A DNA stretch of 37,546 nt from a virus. Positions 16,474-25,330 of the stretch are shown here, piece by piece (the first letter of the stretch is position 1; each line of letters opens with the position of its first letter). The notes under the pieces are model-generated. The model was not told the origin of the DNA. It saw nothing but the letters and a program-made list of their open reading frames with translations, and ran no database searches. Both the position numbers and the translations under genes were made by a program. The stretch is from positions 1 through 37,546 of the IMG/VR virus record IMGVR_UViG_3300045790_003109; one strand, written 5' to 3'.

Positions 16474-18112
16474 CTCGGCTTTCCTCTTCAATGGCCAAAT
16501 TGCCCCCGGCAAAGCTTGAGGTCAGCGCTTGCGCCATCATCGCCTCAAAGCCGCTGGTGTCGATCTCGCCAAACCCGGCCAGCATCATCGCCCGCAACTC
16601 TTCGAGTGAATTTGCCTGTGCCATCATCGCCTCAATCTGACCCATCATGGCGGCGACTTGAGGGCGTGCTGTGTTTTGCAATTGATCAGCAAGAGGCCCC
16701 AAATCGTCCACTGCGGAAAAATCGCCCTGTGAGGCCTGCAAAGCCTGTTGGGCGGTCTGTGTACCCTGTTCGGGCTTAGGGTGTTTAATGGGTTCTAAAA
16801 ACCGTTTAATTTTTGAAGTCTGTTTGCCACCGTCGCCCGCATCTGCAGGTGTATCGCCATTTTGGTCAATTTGCCCCAAAACCTCGTCTGTGCCCTTGGG
16901 TTTTTCATATCCGAACTTGGCATAGAGCTGTTCGGTTTTCAAAGGCAGGCCGATCTTGAACAGATTGCCGACGATTTCGGATTCTGTTTTAAGATCTTCT
17001 TGCTCAGGGCGCGCGATCACCAAAGTTGGGTAGGCTTCTTGTGGGCCAAATTCCAAATCCATCCACGGGCGGATCAAATCGCGATTGAGAATGGCCGCCA
17101 AGGTGCCCGCATCGGCGCGCTCGATGTCTTCTTGCACCTGACGATGTTCTTTGCCGGACCCAAGCCCGCCGACAACGGCATCTGTCGTGCCAGTCTGGCC
17201 AAGCACAGCTTTCGAAATTTGCTGATCAAGATGCTCAACGCGCTTGAGATACAGATCACTCGACGCATTTGCGCTTTTGGCTTCCACAAAATCGATGGTC
17301 ATGCTGTCAGGAATGATGGCGGCGCAATCGCCCGCAATATTGGCAACGGCATCAAACAACGTGTTTTTGTCCGCTTCAGATGCGCCTTCACCCCATTTGC
17401 CAACCCGCAAAGGCTGACCATAGGTCTGGGTGAAGATCGCCCAATCGCGCTCGGTGTATTTCTTGAACAAGTAACCCCATGTCGCGGCACGGGCCAATCC
17501 CGACCGAATGGGCAGGCCGGATTTGGCCTTTACTTGGGCAAAGATGAACTTGAACGCATCAAGGGGCTTTTCTTGGCCATAATCATCCAATTGCATCGGT
17601 GTTTTGAAATCATGACGATTGAACCGGAACCAGCGCGGGTCGCGGTATTCCAATTTGTCAGGCCGCCATTGCCCCATAGAGCTGTCCCACAAGATTTCTG
17701 TGAAGCTGTATCCCTTGCCAACAGCGTCCAGAATATCGAACAGCTCTTCGATCAACTCCCCGCGTTCCAGCCATTCTTGTACCATTTCCGCTTTTTTGAC
17801 GTCCTCTGGCTTATCAGAGGCCGCTTTGACGGTGATCGGGATTTGGCTGACAGAGCGCTTGCGGGTGCCGATGACGCCAAGATAATGCATATCGCGCTCC
17901 TCAATAATCTCAGCCAGCTCCAAGAACCGCACGGGATCGCCTTGATCGGCGGCGCGCAAAATACTGGCCAGCCGCACGGGGTCCAGCCCATCGGCGGGAT
18001 AGCCCGATACAGGACTGCGCACCCCGCCGATGGTTGCGGCTGAGACCTCTTTGGTCAGCACACTGCGCTGAAGAGGGCGACCAAAGCGATCTAGGATTTG
18101 TGGTCGTTTCAT
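16466..18112 (-). CDS. Mu gp29-like portal protein (DUF935)
   Basis: 548 residues, the usual length for the DUF935/gp29 family. It carries ERDMHYLGVIGTRKRSVSQI and later GKGYSFTEILWDSSMGQW and LDQQISKAVLGQTGTTD, all typical of the family. The portal forms the dodecameric ring at the capsid vertex through which DNA is packed. A ribosome site (AGGA) precedes the ATG. Its end overlaps the gpF start. The C-terminal 110 residues are Gln/Ala-rich helices. Confidence 0.92.
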   Translation of the reverse strand: MKRPQILDRFGRPLQRSVLTKEVSAATIGGVRSPVSGYPADGLDPVRLASILRAADQGDPVRFLELAEIIEERDMHYLGVIGTRKRSVSQIPITVKAASDKPEDVKKAEMVQEWLERGELIEELFDILDAVGKGYSFTEILWDSSMGQWRPDKLEYRDPRWFRFNRHDFKTPMQLDDYGQEKPLDAFKFIFAQVKAKSGLPIRSGLARAATWGYLFKKYTERDWAIFTQTYGQPLRVGKWGEGASEADKNTLFDAVANIAGDCAAIIPDSMTIDFVEAKSANASSDLYLKRVEHLDQQISKAVLGQTGTTDAVVGGLGSGKEHRQVQEDIERADAGTLAAILNRDLIRPWMDLEFGPQEAYPTLVIARPEQEDLKTESEIVGNLFKIGLPLKTEQLYAKFGYEKPKGTDEVLGQIDQNGDTPADAGDGGKQTSKIKRFLEPIKHPKPEQGTQTAQQALQASQGDFSAVDDLGPLADQLQNTARPQVAAMMGQIEAMMAQANSLEELRAMMLAGFGEIDTSGFEAMMAQALTSSFAGGNLAIEEESRDA

Positions 18113-18149
18113 GTTCGCATCCTGTTCGGTGTTAAATGGCCATTAATCA

Positions 18150-19856
18150 TCAAATTCCGCCCCGAATGCGCGCGCCAAGCGGACCGTCGAATTGGCCGCG
18201 CTGTCGGCGGTCGTCATCGTGGTTGGGCCGCATGTTCAAGCGACCACTGGTTTGGTTGGCAGACTGATTGGTGGATTGGTGAGGTGCGGTTCTGTGCGGG
18301 ACTGGGCGATAGCCGTATTCCGACCAGCGCATCCGCGTGGCGAAATGCGCCAAGGCCAGCCCGATGGCGAAGTCACCATGGCGCTTTTTGCCTGTCTCGC
18401 CTTCGCGCACAGTGGGAACGCGCGGGATGCCACGCAGCAGCTTGACCACCCGCAAATCTGAGGTGTGGTCATCGCTTTTGATCAATTGCAACGATCCGTC
18501 CTCAAAAGCGGATTTCAGCGGCGGCATATTGATCCGGTACCAGTCTTCAGAAAACTTGATCGCCCAAACCAAACCTGAGCCGTCTTCGGTTTCGCGCAGA
18601 CCAAATTTGCGGCCCATATCTTCGGCGACGGTCCAGCCCATGCCAGTGGCATCAAAGGCGGCACCGACCAAACGGGTCCGCAGATGTTCCATGACCATGC
18701 CAACGGCTTTTTTCTGCTCGTCACCGGGCACGCTGCGCATTTCCAAACACAGCACCTCGGTGCGGTTCATGTTCGGCTCAATAGCCAAAACTGGCAGCAC
18801 GGACAGATCGGCGACGCGGGCAAAGTCAAACCCAAGCGCATAGCGCAGGTCCATGTCGAGCTTGCCCAGCTCTTCTTCGATCTGCTCATAAAACGGAGCC
18901 ATCAAGATGTTTTGGTCCAGCTTGGAGCGCTGTAGGTAATCTTTGGGCAGGTCCAATGTGATGACCGGCTTATCAATGGTCATCCGCGCCTCGATCAGTG
19001 GCGCGGCCAGCCACGATCCAGTGGACAGGCTGGGCACACAAAACAGCTCTTGATCGGCACTGTCGCCATAGAAATTGATGATGTCTTGCCGCCAAGAGGC
19101 TTCAGCCTCGACCGACCATTCAAGGCCTTTGATCAGGCAGATGCGCTCATAAAGCCCATCGGTGATGGCTTGATCCAGATCGATGCGCACATGGTGACCG
19201 GGCTTTCGCTCGGCCAATATGTCTTGGATGTTGGTGTTAAAGGTGTTGTCGACACCAAAATGCGTGGAACACACGACGACTTGACCGCCCCACATCAAGA
19301 AGGCCATGGCCGCCTCGATGAGCGTGTCGAGATTGTCCACAAAAGCGGCCTCGTCGATGATCACGACGCCCTGTTTGCCGCGCAAACCGCGCGGGGCCGA
19401 ACTGAGCGCCATGATCTCAAAGCCCGAGGCAAAGCGAATGCGGAAGGCTTGAATGGCTTTGTCGCCCTCATGGTCGCCTTCTTCAAACAGGCATTCTTCT
19501 TCGGCCATCGCCGCGCTTGAGAAGGCGCGCGCCCACATGGCGCAGGCATCCACAAACTCACGCGTCATCTCTTTGCTGTAGGAGATGTACATCACATCCA
19601 TACCGCCTGCGCCCTTTTGGCGACCGGCGCGGTGGACGGCATAGGCCGCAAGACCCCACGTGAGACCAATACGGCGCGATTTCTCGATGAACAGCACTTG
19701 CGTGCCAACTGAGTTGAGCAGGCCAACCACACCCTGCTGATAGGGCAGCAGGGCTTTGGTTTGGCCGACTTGAGCAATGACGTCTGGAATGGCGTCCATC
19801 GCCTCAAGACGCATGGCCTCCCATTCGGCTTGGGTCATAACGGCACCGTCAGGCAT
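18150..19856 (-). CDS. Mu gp28-like large terminase
   Basis: 568 residues from the ATG at 19856 (GGAG seven bases upstream; a GTG one codon earlier is possible). The ATPase half has a degenerate Walker A-like segment (EKSRRIGLTWG, residues 59-69) and Walker B VVIIDEAAF (165-173). The nuclease half has GFDFARVADLSVLPV and GAAFDATGMGW with the expected acidic residues. It drives DNA into the procapsid and makes the headful cut. It stands between the gp27-like and portal genes, as in Mu. The C-terminal 40 residues are Asn/Arg/Gln-rich and look unstructured. Confidence 0.93.
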   Translation of the reverse strand: MPDGAVMTQAEWEAMRLEAMDAIPDVIAQVGQTKALLPYQQGVVGLLNSVGTQVLFIEKSRRIGLTWGLAAYAVHRAGRQKGAGGMDVMYISYSKEMTREFVDACAMWARAFSSAAMAEEECLFEEGDHEGDKAIQAFRIRFASGFEIMALSSAPRGLRGKQGVVIIDEAAFVDNLDTLIEAAMAFLMWGGQVVVCSTHFGVDNTFNTNIQDILAERKPGHHVRIDLDQAITDGLYERICLIKGLEWSVEAEASWRQDIINFYGDSADQELFCVPSLSTGSWLAAPLIEARMTIDKPVITLDLPKDYLQRSKLDQNILMAPFYEQIEEELGKLDMDLRYALGFDFARVADLSVLPVLAIEPNMNRTEVLCLEMRSVPGDEQKKAVGMVMEHLRTRLVGAAFDATGMGWTVAEDMGRKFGLRETEDGSGLVWAIKFSEDWYRINMPPLKSAFEDGSLQLIKSDDHTSDLRVVKLLRGIPRVPTVREGETGKKRHGDFAIGLALAHFATRMRWSEYGYRPVPHRTAPHQSTNQSANQTSGRLNMRPNHDDDRRQRGQFDGPLGARIRGGI

Positions 19857-19887
19857 CACGCGTCTCCAAACTTATGGATGGCGGCGC

Positions 19888-20487
19888 TCATAGTTTGACG
19901 CCCAAGAATTCTTCTAGGATCGCGTCACTGGTTTCCTTTGTCAGGCCGCGTGCTTTTGCGACGGCTTCAACGGCCTTGCCTGCTTTGGCTTCAAATTCTT
20001 CGACCTTTTGGCGGCGCGCAGTGGACATGGATTGTGCCTGCACGGACTGACGGAAAGCGGATGCCATATGCATCACATCTTTGGCGTCCGCGTCGTCAGC
20101 ATCTGTATCGGCCAGCATGTGGAAGATCAGAGATTTCAGGGTCTCGGCGGCCATTATAGTCAGGTCATCGCTGTCTTTGGCATCAAAACCATCTGACAGG
20201 GCCGACACGATTTGGCGGGTCTCGTCCATGCGACGTGTCATTTTGGCTTGGCGCATGGAATAGCGATTGAATGAGGAAAAGCTGGGAATGTCGAAGTCCA
20301 GCTCACCGCGATGCGCGGCCATCAACTCTTCGCAGCGCTGGACAAACTCGGCATAAATGTCGGTCTGGGTCTTCTCACGATCTGACAGCTCAGATGCGGC
20401 CCAAGTGATGATGGGATCACACTCGTCTGGCATTTGGTCGATCAAGGACAACCGCCCGCGACCTTTGGGTTTGCTTGCTTTGGCCAT
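19888..20487 (-). CDS. Mu gp27-like protein (DUF3486), probable small terminase
   Basis: 199 residues starting at the ATG at 20487, which follows the upstream gene's TGA by one base. KGRGRLSLIDQMPDEC near the start and SFNRYSMRQAKMTRRMDET in the middle are hallmarks of DUF3486. The family is placed before the large terminase in Mu-like phages and is believed to recognise the phage end for packaging. The C-terminal third is a long charged helix (RQKVEEFEAKAGKAVEAVAKA). Confidence 0.83.
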   Translation of the reverse strand: MAKASKPKGRGRLSLIDQMPDECDPIITWAASELSDREKTQTDIYAEFVQRCEELMAAHRGELDFDIPSFSSFNRYSMRQAKMTRRMDETRQIVSALSDGFDAKDSDDLTIMAAETLKSLIFHMLADTDADDADAKDVMHMASAFRQSVQAQSMSTARRQKVEEFEAKAGKAVEAVAKARGLTKETSDAILEEFLGVKL

Positions 20488-20488
20488 A

Positions 20489-20794
20489 TCAGGCACCGGG
20501 CCGTGTGGGGCGCTGGACGCCCTCAATGGTGATTTGACGCATCAAGTGGCGGTGACCGTGTTGGGCCAACTCGGCCACTTTCACAGAACCGATGTCTTTG
20601 ACGACGATTGCGCCCATGTCTTCGAGGTAGTTCAACTCGCCATGGACCCAAGCGCGATCTTTGCTGATGCCAAAGGAGGCCAGCTCATAGACCAGTAAAT
20701 CACTGTTGAGCCGCTCATCGTTTTGACTGAGCAGAGCCTTTAGAATGATCAAGCGCGCTTGTTCGCGCATCAATTGTGCCATGCTGGTGGTCAT
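20489..20794 (-). CDS. VpaChn25_0724-family phage protein, winged-helix-like
   Basis: 101 residues. RLIILKALLSQNDERLNSDLL, then DRAWVHGELNYLEDMGAIVV and VKVAELAQHGH, fit this small Mu-like phage family and look like a winged helix-turn-helix. The end (EGVQRPTRPG) matches the family's usual basic-proline tail. It is encoded just before the gp27-like gene and overlaps the DUF2730 gene by ATGA. The family has no assigned function; a role at packaging sites is a guess. Confidence 0.75.
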   Translation of the reverse strand: MTTSMAQLMREQARLIILKALLSQNDERLNSDLLVYELASFGISKDRAWVHGELNYLEDMGAIVVKDIGSVKVAELAQHGHRHLMRQITIEGVQRPTRPGA

Positions 20795-21222
20795 TTTTGC
20801 GCTCCGTTTTCCATTTGAAATTCTTGCAAGCGTGTGGCGATGGCCCCGATGGGCTTGAGCCGCTCATCAAGCTTGCCGATGTCGCCCTCAATCCGCGTCA
20901 TGGCCAAAGCCAATTGATGGATGTCTTTGCTGGTTGGCAGCGCGCGGATGGTGGTTTCTGCGGTCTGCATGCGGGCACCGAGGTTGGCCACGGCACGCTC
21001 AACAGTTTCGAGTTTCTTTGTTTGATCTGTGTTGGCGGCTTCAACGACATCGATGCGAACACCCATGGCAGCCATGCTGGCCAAAACAGCTTCGCTGACT
21101 TCGGTTGCCACGGCCTTCATGCTTTTGCGTATCCAAACCACCAAACCTGCGGCTGTGGTCACCAAAAGAATGGCAAACCCAACGATGGAATTCGCGTGAG
21201 AAATGAGGTCGACCAATGTCAT
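20791..21222 (-). CDS. DUF2730-family membrane-anchored coiled-coil protein (gp25-like)
   Basis: 143 residues: one N-terminal membrane segment (about residues 11-31, SIVGFAILLVTTAAGLVVWI), then a long coiled coil to the C-terminus. This is the architecture of Mu gp25/DUF2730. It lies in the lysis block, so a spanin-like or holin-accessory function is possible, but no lipoprotein partner was seen next to it. Confidence 0.74.
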   Translation of the reverse strand: MTLVDLISHANSIVGFAILLVTTAAGLVVWIRKSMKAVATEVSEAVLASMAAMGVRIDVVEAANTDQTKKLETVERAVANLGARMQTAETTIRALPTSKDIHQLALAMTRIEGDIGKLDERLKPIGAIATRLQEFQMENGAQK

Positions 21223-21299
21223 GCGTGCGTCTTTCTATGAATTTGGAAAAGAAGCGATGCTCATCAATGTGAGCACCGCTGTCAGTGCTTTGGGGGCGT

Positions 21300-21686
21300 T
21301 TAACCTTGGGTGTGCGACGTCTTAAACACTTCGCTCGTCATTGCCGTGGCCTCTGTGGCCACCTCTTGCAGCTTGGCTTCTGCAATGGATGCCAAAACTT
21401 CAGATGATGGTCGGAGGGCCAAGATGGCGTCGGGCACACTTGACCCAGCATATCGAATGGCCGACGCAATTGCGTCTTGTGTTCCATCGCTGCGTGCTAC
21501 GGCTGCGCGAATACCTGACATCAATGCAGAGTGCAGGGCTTTACGGTGACTGGCTTCGATCTCGATACCCCAACGTGCTTTGATCAACACAGAGACGCGG
21601 TAAATAATTGTAGTCAGAAATGCGGACAGCGCTGTCAAAATTAGTGGTGCAAGCGGGGCGATGATTTGGTCGACTAGGAAGTTCAT
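21300..21686 (-). CDS. Holin candidate, LLH-type
   Basis: 128 residues. A single N-terminal membrane helix (about residues 9-32, IAPLAPLILTALSAFLTTII) is followed by an amphipathic charged region, as in LLH-family holins. It lies directly after the endolysin gene and has an AAGGG ribosome site. A holin would permeabilise the inner membrane to let the amidase reach the wall. No experimental motif separates it from other small membrane proteins, so confidence is moderate. Confidence 0.6.
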   Translation of the reverse strand: MNFLVDQIIAPLAPLILTALSAFLTTIIYRVSVLIKARWGIEIEASHRKALHSALMSGIRAAVARSDGTQDAIASAIRYAGSSVPDAILALRPSSEVLASIAEAKLQEVATEATAMTSEVFKTSHTQG

Positions 21687-21710
21687 GAGAACCCTTTCTG
21701 TGAGGTTGGT

Positions 21711-22574
21711 TTAGCGGTTGGCTGTTATGGTGGGGGCGGCGTAGCTGGCGACGATCCAGCCCTCGGTGCCGTCATAGAAAACGAGATGCCAGTCGCGGCC
21801 TTTGAATGCGCCTGTGCGTAAAACAGGCACGACTGTGCCGTCAGGAATGGCGGTGAGGATGTTGTTGTTGAAAGAGGGCCAGCGCCGCATGTTGAGCGCA
21901 CCACCACGCACATCAATTTCGACCATGTCGTTGGTGTTTGGCTTTGAGGCTTCGTCAGCAAGTGTATCTGCCGGATCATTTGGGCCAAGGATGCGCGCAC
22001 GGACGTCTTCAAGTGGAAACAGCGGATTGGTGTCGACTTTGCGACCGGGGCTGACGTACCAATGTGTGGTGATGTCTTTGAGCGTTTTAATGTCGCGAAA
22101 CAGCACTTCTAGCAGTGAGATCAGCGTGTCCATTTGCGCCTCGGCATATGGCATCCAAACACCCGTGCCGTGTGCGTCTGTTGTCATTTCTACAAGATCA
22201 AACAGGTTGAAATCGAATTTCTTGCCAAACCACGTGACGCCGTATTGACCGGCTTTGGTCATGCGTCCCGGATTGACCAGTTCAATGCCGATAGAAAACC
22301 CGTTGCACCAGTCGCGCCCCTGAAAACTTGAGCGCCCAGCATGGTTGGCTTTGCGATTTGTCGCCACGCTTTGCGTGATGGTGCCGTCAATCTCGATCAC
22401 GAAATGCACGCTGGCTTTGGCAACATTCTCCGAGGCCAGATATGCAGCCGAATTGCCTTTGTCTAAGCGCCCAGAGGTGTCATGCAGGATCACGATTTCT
22501 GGTGTGATTTCCCCGCCCGTGAAATGTGCTGGCAAGAACGCCGCATTGGTCAAAAGATGATTTTTGATGTTCAT
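21711..22574 (-). CDS. N-acetylmuramoyl-L-alanine amidase endolysin with SH3 tail
   Basis: 287 residues. Amidase_2 zinc-enzyme motifs: VILHDTSG (His31), ANHAG (His78), SIGIELVNPG (Glu98) and DITTHWYVSPGRKVDTNP with His171, Lys179 and Asp181. His31, His171 and Asp181 are the expected zinc ligands. The C-terminal 70 residues (ALNMRRWPSFNNN... to GTEGWIVASY) form an SH3-type wall-binding domain. It cleaves the amide bond between MurNAc and L-Ala at lysis. The ATG at 22574 is preferred over an upstream TTG. It is the first late gene after the terminator at 22.65 kb. Confidence 0.9.
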   Translation of the reverse strand: MNIKNHLLTNAAFLPAHFTGGEITPEIVILHDTSGRLDKGNSAAYLASENVAKASVHFVIEIDGTITQSVATNRKANHAGRSSFQGRDWCNGFSIGIELVNPGRMTKAGQYGVTWFGKKFDFNLFDLVEMTTDAHGTGVWMPYAEAQMDTLISLLEVLFRDIKTLKDITTHWYVSPGRKVDTNPLFPLEDVRARILGPNDPADTLADEASKPNTNDMVEIDVRGGALNMRRWPSFNNNILTAIPDGTVVPVLRTGAFKGRDWHLVFYDGTEGWIVASYAAPTITANR

Positions 22575-22637
22575 GGATGGCCCCAAATATTGTGGGGCGC
22601 AGCCCCATGCTTGAGGCTAAAATGAACGTGAAATGCG

Positions 22638-22669
22638 CATAAAAAATCCCGCCAAGGTGGGCGGGGTAT
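22638..22669 (-). terminator. Intrinsic terminator between early/middle and late genes
   Basis: Same 32-bp element as at 13729-13760 (31 of 32 bases). On the minus strand CCCGCC-loop-GGCGGG is followed by ATTTTTT. It sits between the Mor-like gene stop (22708) and the amidase start, the place where early/middle transcription should end. A late promoter is expected between it and 22574; I see no hexamer strong enough to mark. Confidence 0.8.
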
Positions 22670-22707
22670 AAAGCGGGCGGGGTATTAGGTGGCATGTCGC
22701 TGTTGTG

Positions 22708-23103
22708 CTAGATCAATCTTGGCTGACGATCATCGAACGGTCTTTGGCGCTCTTCAGATGTCGGCGCGTATTCACCTTTGAGATACCGCCGCACTGTTTT
22801 GTCCTGCACACGCATTCTGCGAGCAATATCTGCACGAGACAAGCCCTGCGCGTCAAGCACTTGTGCAATCCACCGTTTTTGCAAGGGAATGCGTGTTGGC
22901 AAACGAGCAGCTGCTACGCCAAGCAATTTCGCTTTGTCGTGGCCAACATGTTGCGAGAGCTTAGACGTTTCTCTTGGGGATTTGGAGAACGCCAATTCAG
23001 CACCACCAAAGGCCAGCAAAAAGTCAACGGTCCCATCCACGCCCAACACCTCAACAAAAGGCGCTATCTGCACAGGTGTTTTGATGATAGGCATTTGGCT
23101 CAT
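22708..23103 (-). CDS. Mor-like transcription activator
   Basis: 131 residues from the ATG at 23103, which overlaps the preceding stop as ATGA. The N-terminal part (FVEVLGVDGTVDFLLAFGG) has the layout of the Mor/C dimerisation domain. The C-terminus has a helix-turn-helix (LDAQGLSRADIARRMRVQDK and KTVRRYLKG). In Mu, Mor and C activate middle and late promoters. Only one such gene is visible here, so it may switch on the late operon directly. It ends just before the early/late terminator. Confidence 0.72.
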   Translation of the reverse strand: MSQMPIIKTPVQIAPFVEVLGVDGTVDFLLAFGGAELAFSKSPRETSKLSQHVGHDKAKLLGVAAARLPTRIPLQKRWIAQVLDAQGLSRADIARRMRVQDKTVRRYLKGEYAPTSEERQRPFDDRQPRLI

Positions 23104-23546
23104 TGCGTTTGCACCCCATGCCGTTTGCACATGGATTTGAGTGCGCGGATCACGGCATTGATTTGGCCTGCATCTGTGAGCGCATCGATGTCGATGGGCA
23201 CGGATTGCCATTTGTCACCAAACTGAGCACGCACAAAGGCATTGAGACCGGCGCGATTAGGGCGATCCAATACCTTTGCATCACCGAGCAATTTCCACAG
23301 GACATGGACCAGGCGCAAATCGGCGCGGAGGGCAGGTTTAAACTTGCCCTTTTTGCCACCTTTAAAGCCTGTTTTAAACCCGCGCTCTTTGAGAGCGTCC
23401 ACGACCTTTTGCAGCTCTGCGTCTGTCATGTCCGACATGGACGCCTTACCTGTTGCCACAAGCTGCAAGTCGCGGCGCGTGTCGCTGTCGATGCCAAGCG
23501 CGCGGCACCCGACGTGGATGGTTTGTTGGAGTTTACGATCAGCCAT
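23100..23546 (-). CDS. GemA / Mu gp16-like regulatory protein
   Basis: 148 residues. The DUF1018 pattern is visible: IHVGCRALGIDSDTRRDL at the start, LQKVVDALKERGF in the middle and LVHVLWKLLGDAKVLDRP further on. In Mu, GemA/Mor overlap and GemA affects host gene expression and DNA supercoiling. The gene likewise overlaps the Mor-like gene here. Confidence 0.84.
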   Translation of the reverse strand: MADRKLQQTIHVGCRALGIDSDTRRDLQLVATGKASMSDMTDAELQKVVDALKERGFKTGFKGGKKGKFKPALRADLRLVHVLWKLLGDAKVLDRPNRAGLNAFVRAQFGDKWQSVPIDIDALTDAGQINAVIRALKSMCKRHGVQTQ

Positions 23547-23555
23547 TGGTTCAGC

Positions 23556-24212
23556 TCACGCCTTTGCCAGATCGATGGTGATGGCCTGCCATTCAGCTTC
23601 ATGGTTTGCTCGGCGGTAACAGCGGATGTAGGTTTTAGAACCAACCGTGCGCATGGCGTCTTTGATAGCTGTCATCGCCCGCTGCCAACGCTCGTCATCG
23701 ATGTTGAGCCGCAACAGCGAGAAGATTTCGGTTGGATTGATTTTGCCTTCTTTGTCCGTGTTAAATGCACGGGTGACGATGGCCTGAATTTGCGGGTTTG
23801 AGGTGCTTGACCATTCGTTCAAACATTCGTCAAACAGCAGCTTGGCTGTCTGCAATTCAGGGCCAAAGGTGATGCTATCCGCAACCGCCACTTGCACTTT
23901 GAACAAGCCATCGACGGTCATCAAAGTCTTGTTGCCTTTTTTGCCGCCGATCTTGGCATCGTATTCATCAGCTAAGATCGCCTCAAACGCCCCGATGTCG
24001 TCAAATGTGTGTTGTTTGAACCGTGAGATTTGCTTGGACAAAGGGTCGGCATATCCAATGATATTGCGCACGGTTTGATCTTCCAGCAGGTGCTGTGGCT
24101 TGACCAGAGCAACAGGCTGCCAACCGCCTTTGCCGTCGCCGATGAACTTGGTGTCTTCGATGACTTTGATGCCGTCAGGAATGCTTGCGGGGGAAAATGG
24201 GGTTTGTTTCAT
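23556..24212 (-). CDS. DUF3164-family protein
   Basis: 218 residues. Typical DUF3164 landmarks: GGWQPVALVKP, QTVRNIIGYADPLSKQIS, EYDAKIGGKKGNKTLMTVDG and the C-terminal NIDDERWQRAMTAIKDAMR. This family is found in almost all Mu-like phages of Proteobacteria between the transposition genes and gemA. Its function is not known. The start overlaps the stop of the small gene before it. Confidence 0.82.
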   Translation of the reverse strand: MKQTPFSPASIPDGIKVIEDTKFIGDGKGGWQPVALVKPQHLLEDQTVRNIIGYADPLSKQISRFKQHTFDDIGAFEAILADEYDAKIGGKKGNKTLMTVDGLFKVQVAVADSITFGPELQTAKLLFDECLNEWSSTSNPQIQAIVTRAFNTDKEGKINPTEIFSLLRLNIDDERWQRAMTAIKDAMRTVGSKTYIRCYRRANHEAEWQAITIDLAKA

Positions 24213-24400
24213 TGGGGCGATCCTTTGTAGGGCGTTGGTTTTAAGCCAAGGCAGGCGAGTGTGAGGGCCATGGCGGTGATGTGATCATGGGTGAGGCGTT
24301 CAATGCCGCGTTTGCCGCGCGCATCGATCATCCCGACCGCTTCCTGTGCGAGTTCGATCATTTCGAGTTCGGTGAAGGGTTTCGGATCAAGCGCGCTCAT
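24209..24400 (-). CDS. Small early protein of unknown function
   Basis: 63 residues from the ATG at 24400 (MSALDPKPFTELEMIELAQE), fixed by an ATGA overlap with the gene before it; the open frame runs further upstream but without support. Predicted as two or three helices. Similar small helical ORFs fill the semi-essential early region of Mu-like phages. No family recognised. Confidence 0.68.
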   Translation of the reverse strand: MSALDPKPFTELEMIELAQEAVGMIDARGKRGIERLTHDHITAMALTLACLGLKPTPYKGSPQ

Positions 24401-24777
24401 TTGTTCACGCCCTCCGGCCCAGATTTGCGGTTGCGTGGGCATTTGCGGCAGGCATGGAACATGCGGGACTTGTGCGGCGATGATGGGTTCGGCTCTTTGG
24501 CCTCCCTGCGCCACGCCAGACATTGGTCGGCTGTGATTTTGCCAAGGGCAGGGCACTCAACACCGGACATGTAAAAATCGCGGACATTCTTTTCAAACTT
24601 GTCCATGTCACCGGGATAAACGTTGTTCAGGACTTGGCTGATCACAGCACTGCTGTAGCCAAGTTTCTTGGCGACCTTGTTCTGGGATGCCTCGTCACAA
24701 GCCCTGACCAAAGCGGCAACCCAGTCGGGCAACTCACCACACCATGCGTCTTTGGTTTTGTTCAAACGAGTGGTCAT
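24397..24777 (-). CDS. Helix-turn-helix protein with four-Cys tail
   Basis: 126 residues. Residues about 29-52 (EASQNKVAKKLGYSSAVISQ) form an XRE-like helix-turn-helix. Behind it lie Cys75, Cys86, Cys110 and Cys113 (ECPALG, QCLAW, HACRKCPRN), spaced so that they could hold a zinc ion. It lies in the early operon and overlaps the neighbours at both ends. A DNA-binding regulator of phage or host genes is the reasonable reading. Confidence 0.7.
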   Translation of the reverse strand: MTTRLNKTKDAWCGELPDWVAALVRACDEASQNKVAKKLGYSSAVISQVLNNVYPGDMDKFEKNVRDFYMSGVECPALGKITADQCLAWRREAKEPNPSSPHKSRMFHACRKCPRNRKSGPEGVNK

Positions 24778-25328
24778 AGCTGCGCCCCTTCGACATGCAC
24801 AACGGTGCCATCGTTGCCGTCAATGATGACTTGTTTGTGCTTCACCTGTGGGGGCAACGGTCCGGTGTCTTTGATCAGCTTGTACCGTGCGGGCCGGACA
24901 CCGATTTTGGCGGTTTGAACCACGCGTAAATAGTCCGCCTTCAACAGTTTTTGGCAGTACATTGTTACTGTTTTTTCGGCGACGTCTGGATGGCGTTGGT
25001 TGATGGCTCTATGAACTTCGATGGGGGTGAAGTTTCCAAGCACACGCATGCTGGCCCACATGCCGCCCTGTGGGGATTGGCGCTTTTCGGTATCATTTTT
25101 GCGCAGGGCCTCGGTGCCATGCACTGTAAATCTATCGTGAATGCCGACCTTGCCGCATTTTGTCAGAACCTTGAGACGCTTCAATTTCGCGACAAAGTTC
25201 GTGCGTCTGTAGTCCGTCACATCGACTGCACCTTTGATATCAGCGTGGGTCACTGAGCGTTTGGAGACAATGAAATCCCACATGACCTGTTCATGTTCGT
25301 TTTCTGGGGTGTAGTTTGCTGTGGTCAT
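24774..25328 (-). CDS. Tandem winged-helix-like DNA-binding protein
   Basis: 184 residues from the ATG at 25328, just downstream of the MuB-like stop. Two similar segments, HADIKGAVDVTDYRRTNFVA with KLKRLKVL and later PIEVHRAINQRHPDVAEKTV with CQKLLKADYLRVV, look like two winged helices in tandem. It follows the MuB-like gene, where Mu has small accessory genes. Function unknown; DNA binding is inferred from the fold pattern. Confidence 0.62.
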   Translation of the reverse strand: MTTANYTPENEHEQVMWDFIVSKRSVTHADIKGAVDVTDYRRTNFVAKLKRLKVLTKCGKVGIHDRFTVHGTEALRKNDTEKRQSPQGGMWASMRVLGNFTPIEVHRAINQRHPDVAEKTVTMYCQKLLKADYLRVVQTAKIGVRPARYKLIKDTGPLPPQVKHKQVIIDGNDGTVVHVEGAQL

Positions 25329-25330
25329 GA

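Noticed and set aside
16862-18043. Long plus-strand open frame (393 codons) opposite the portal gene
   Set aside because: It lies antisense to a clearly conserved portal gene; long open antisense frames are common in high-GC genes and the product shows no domain.
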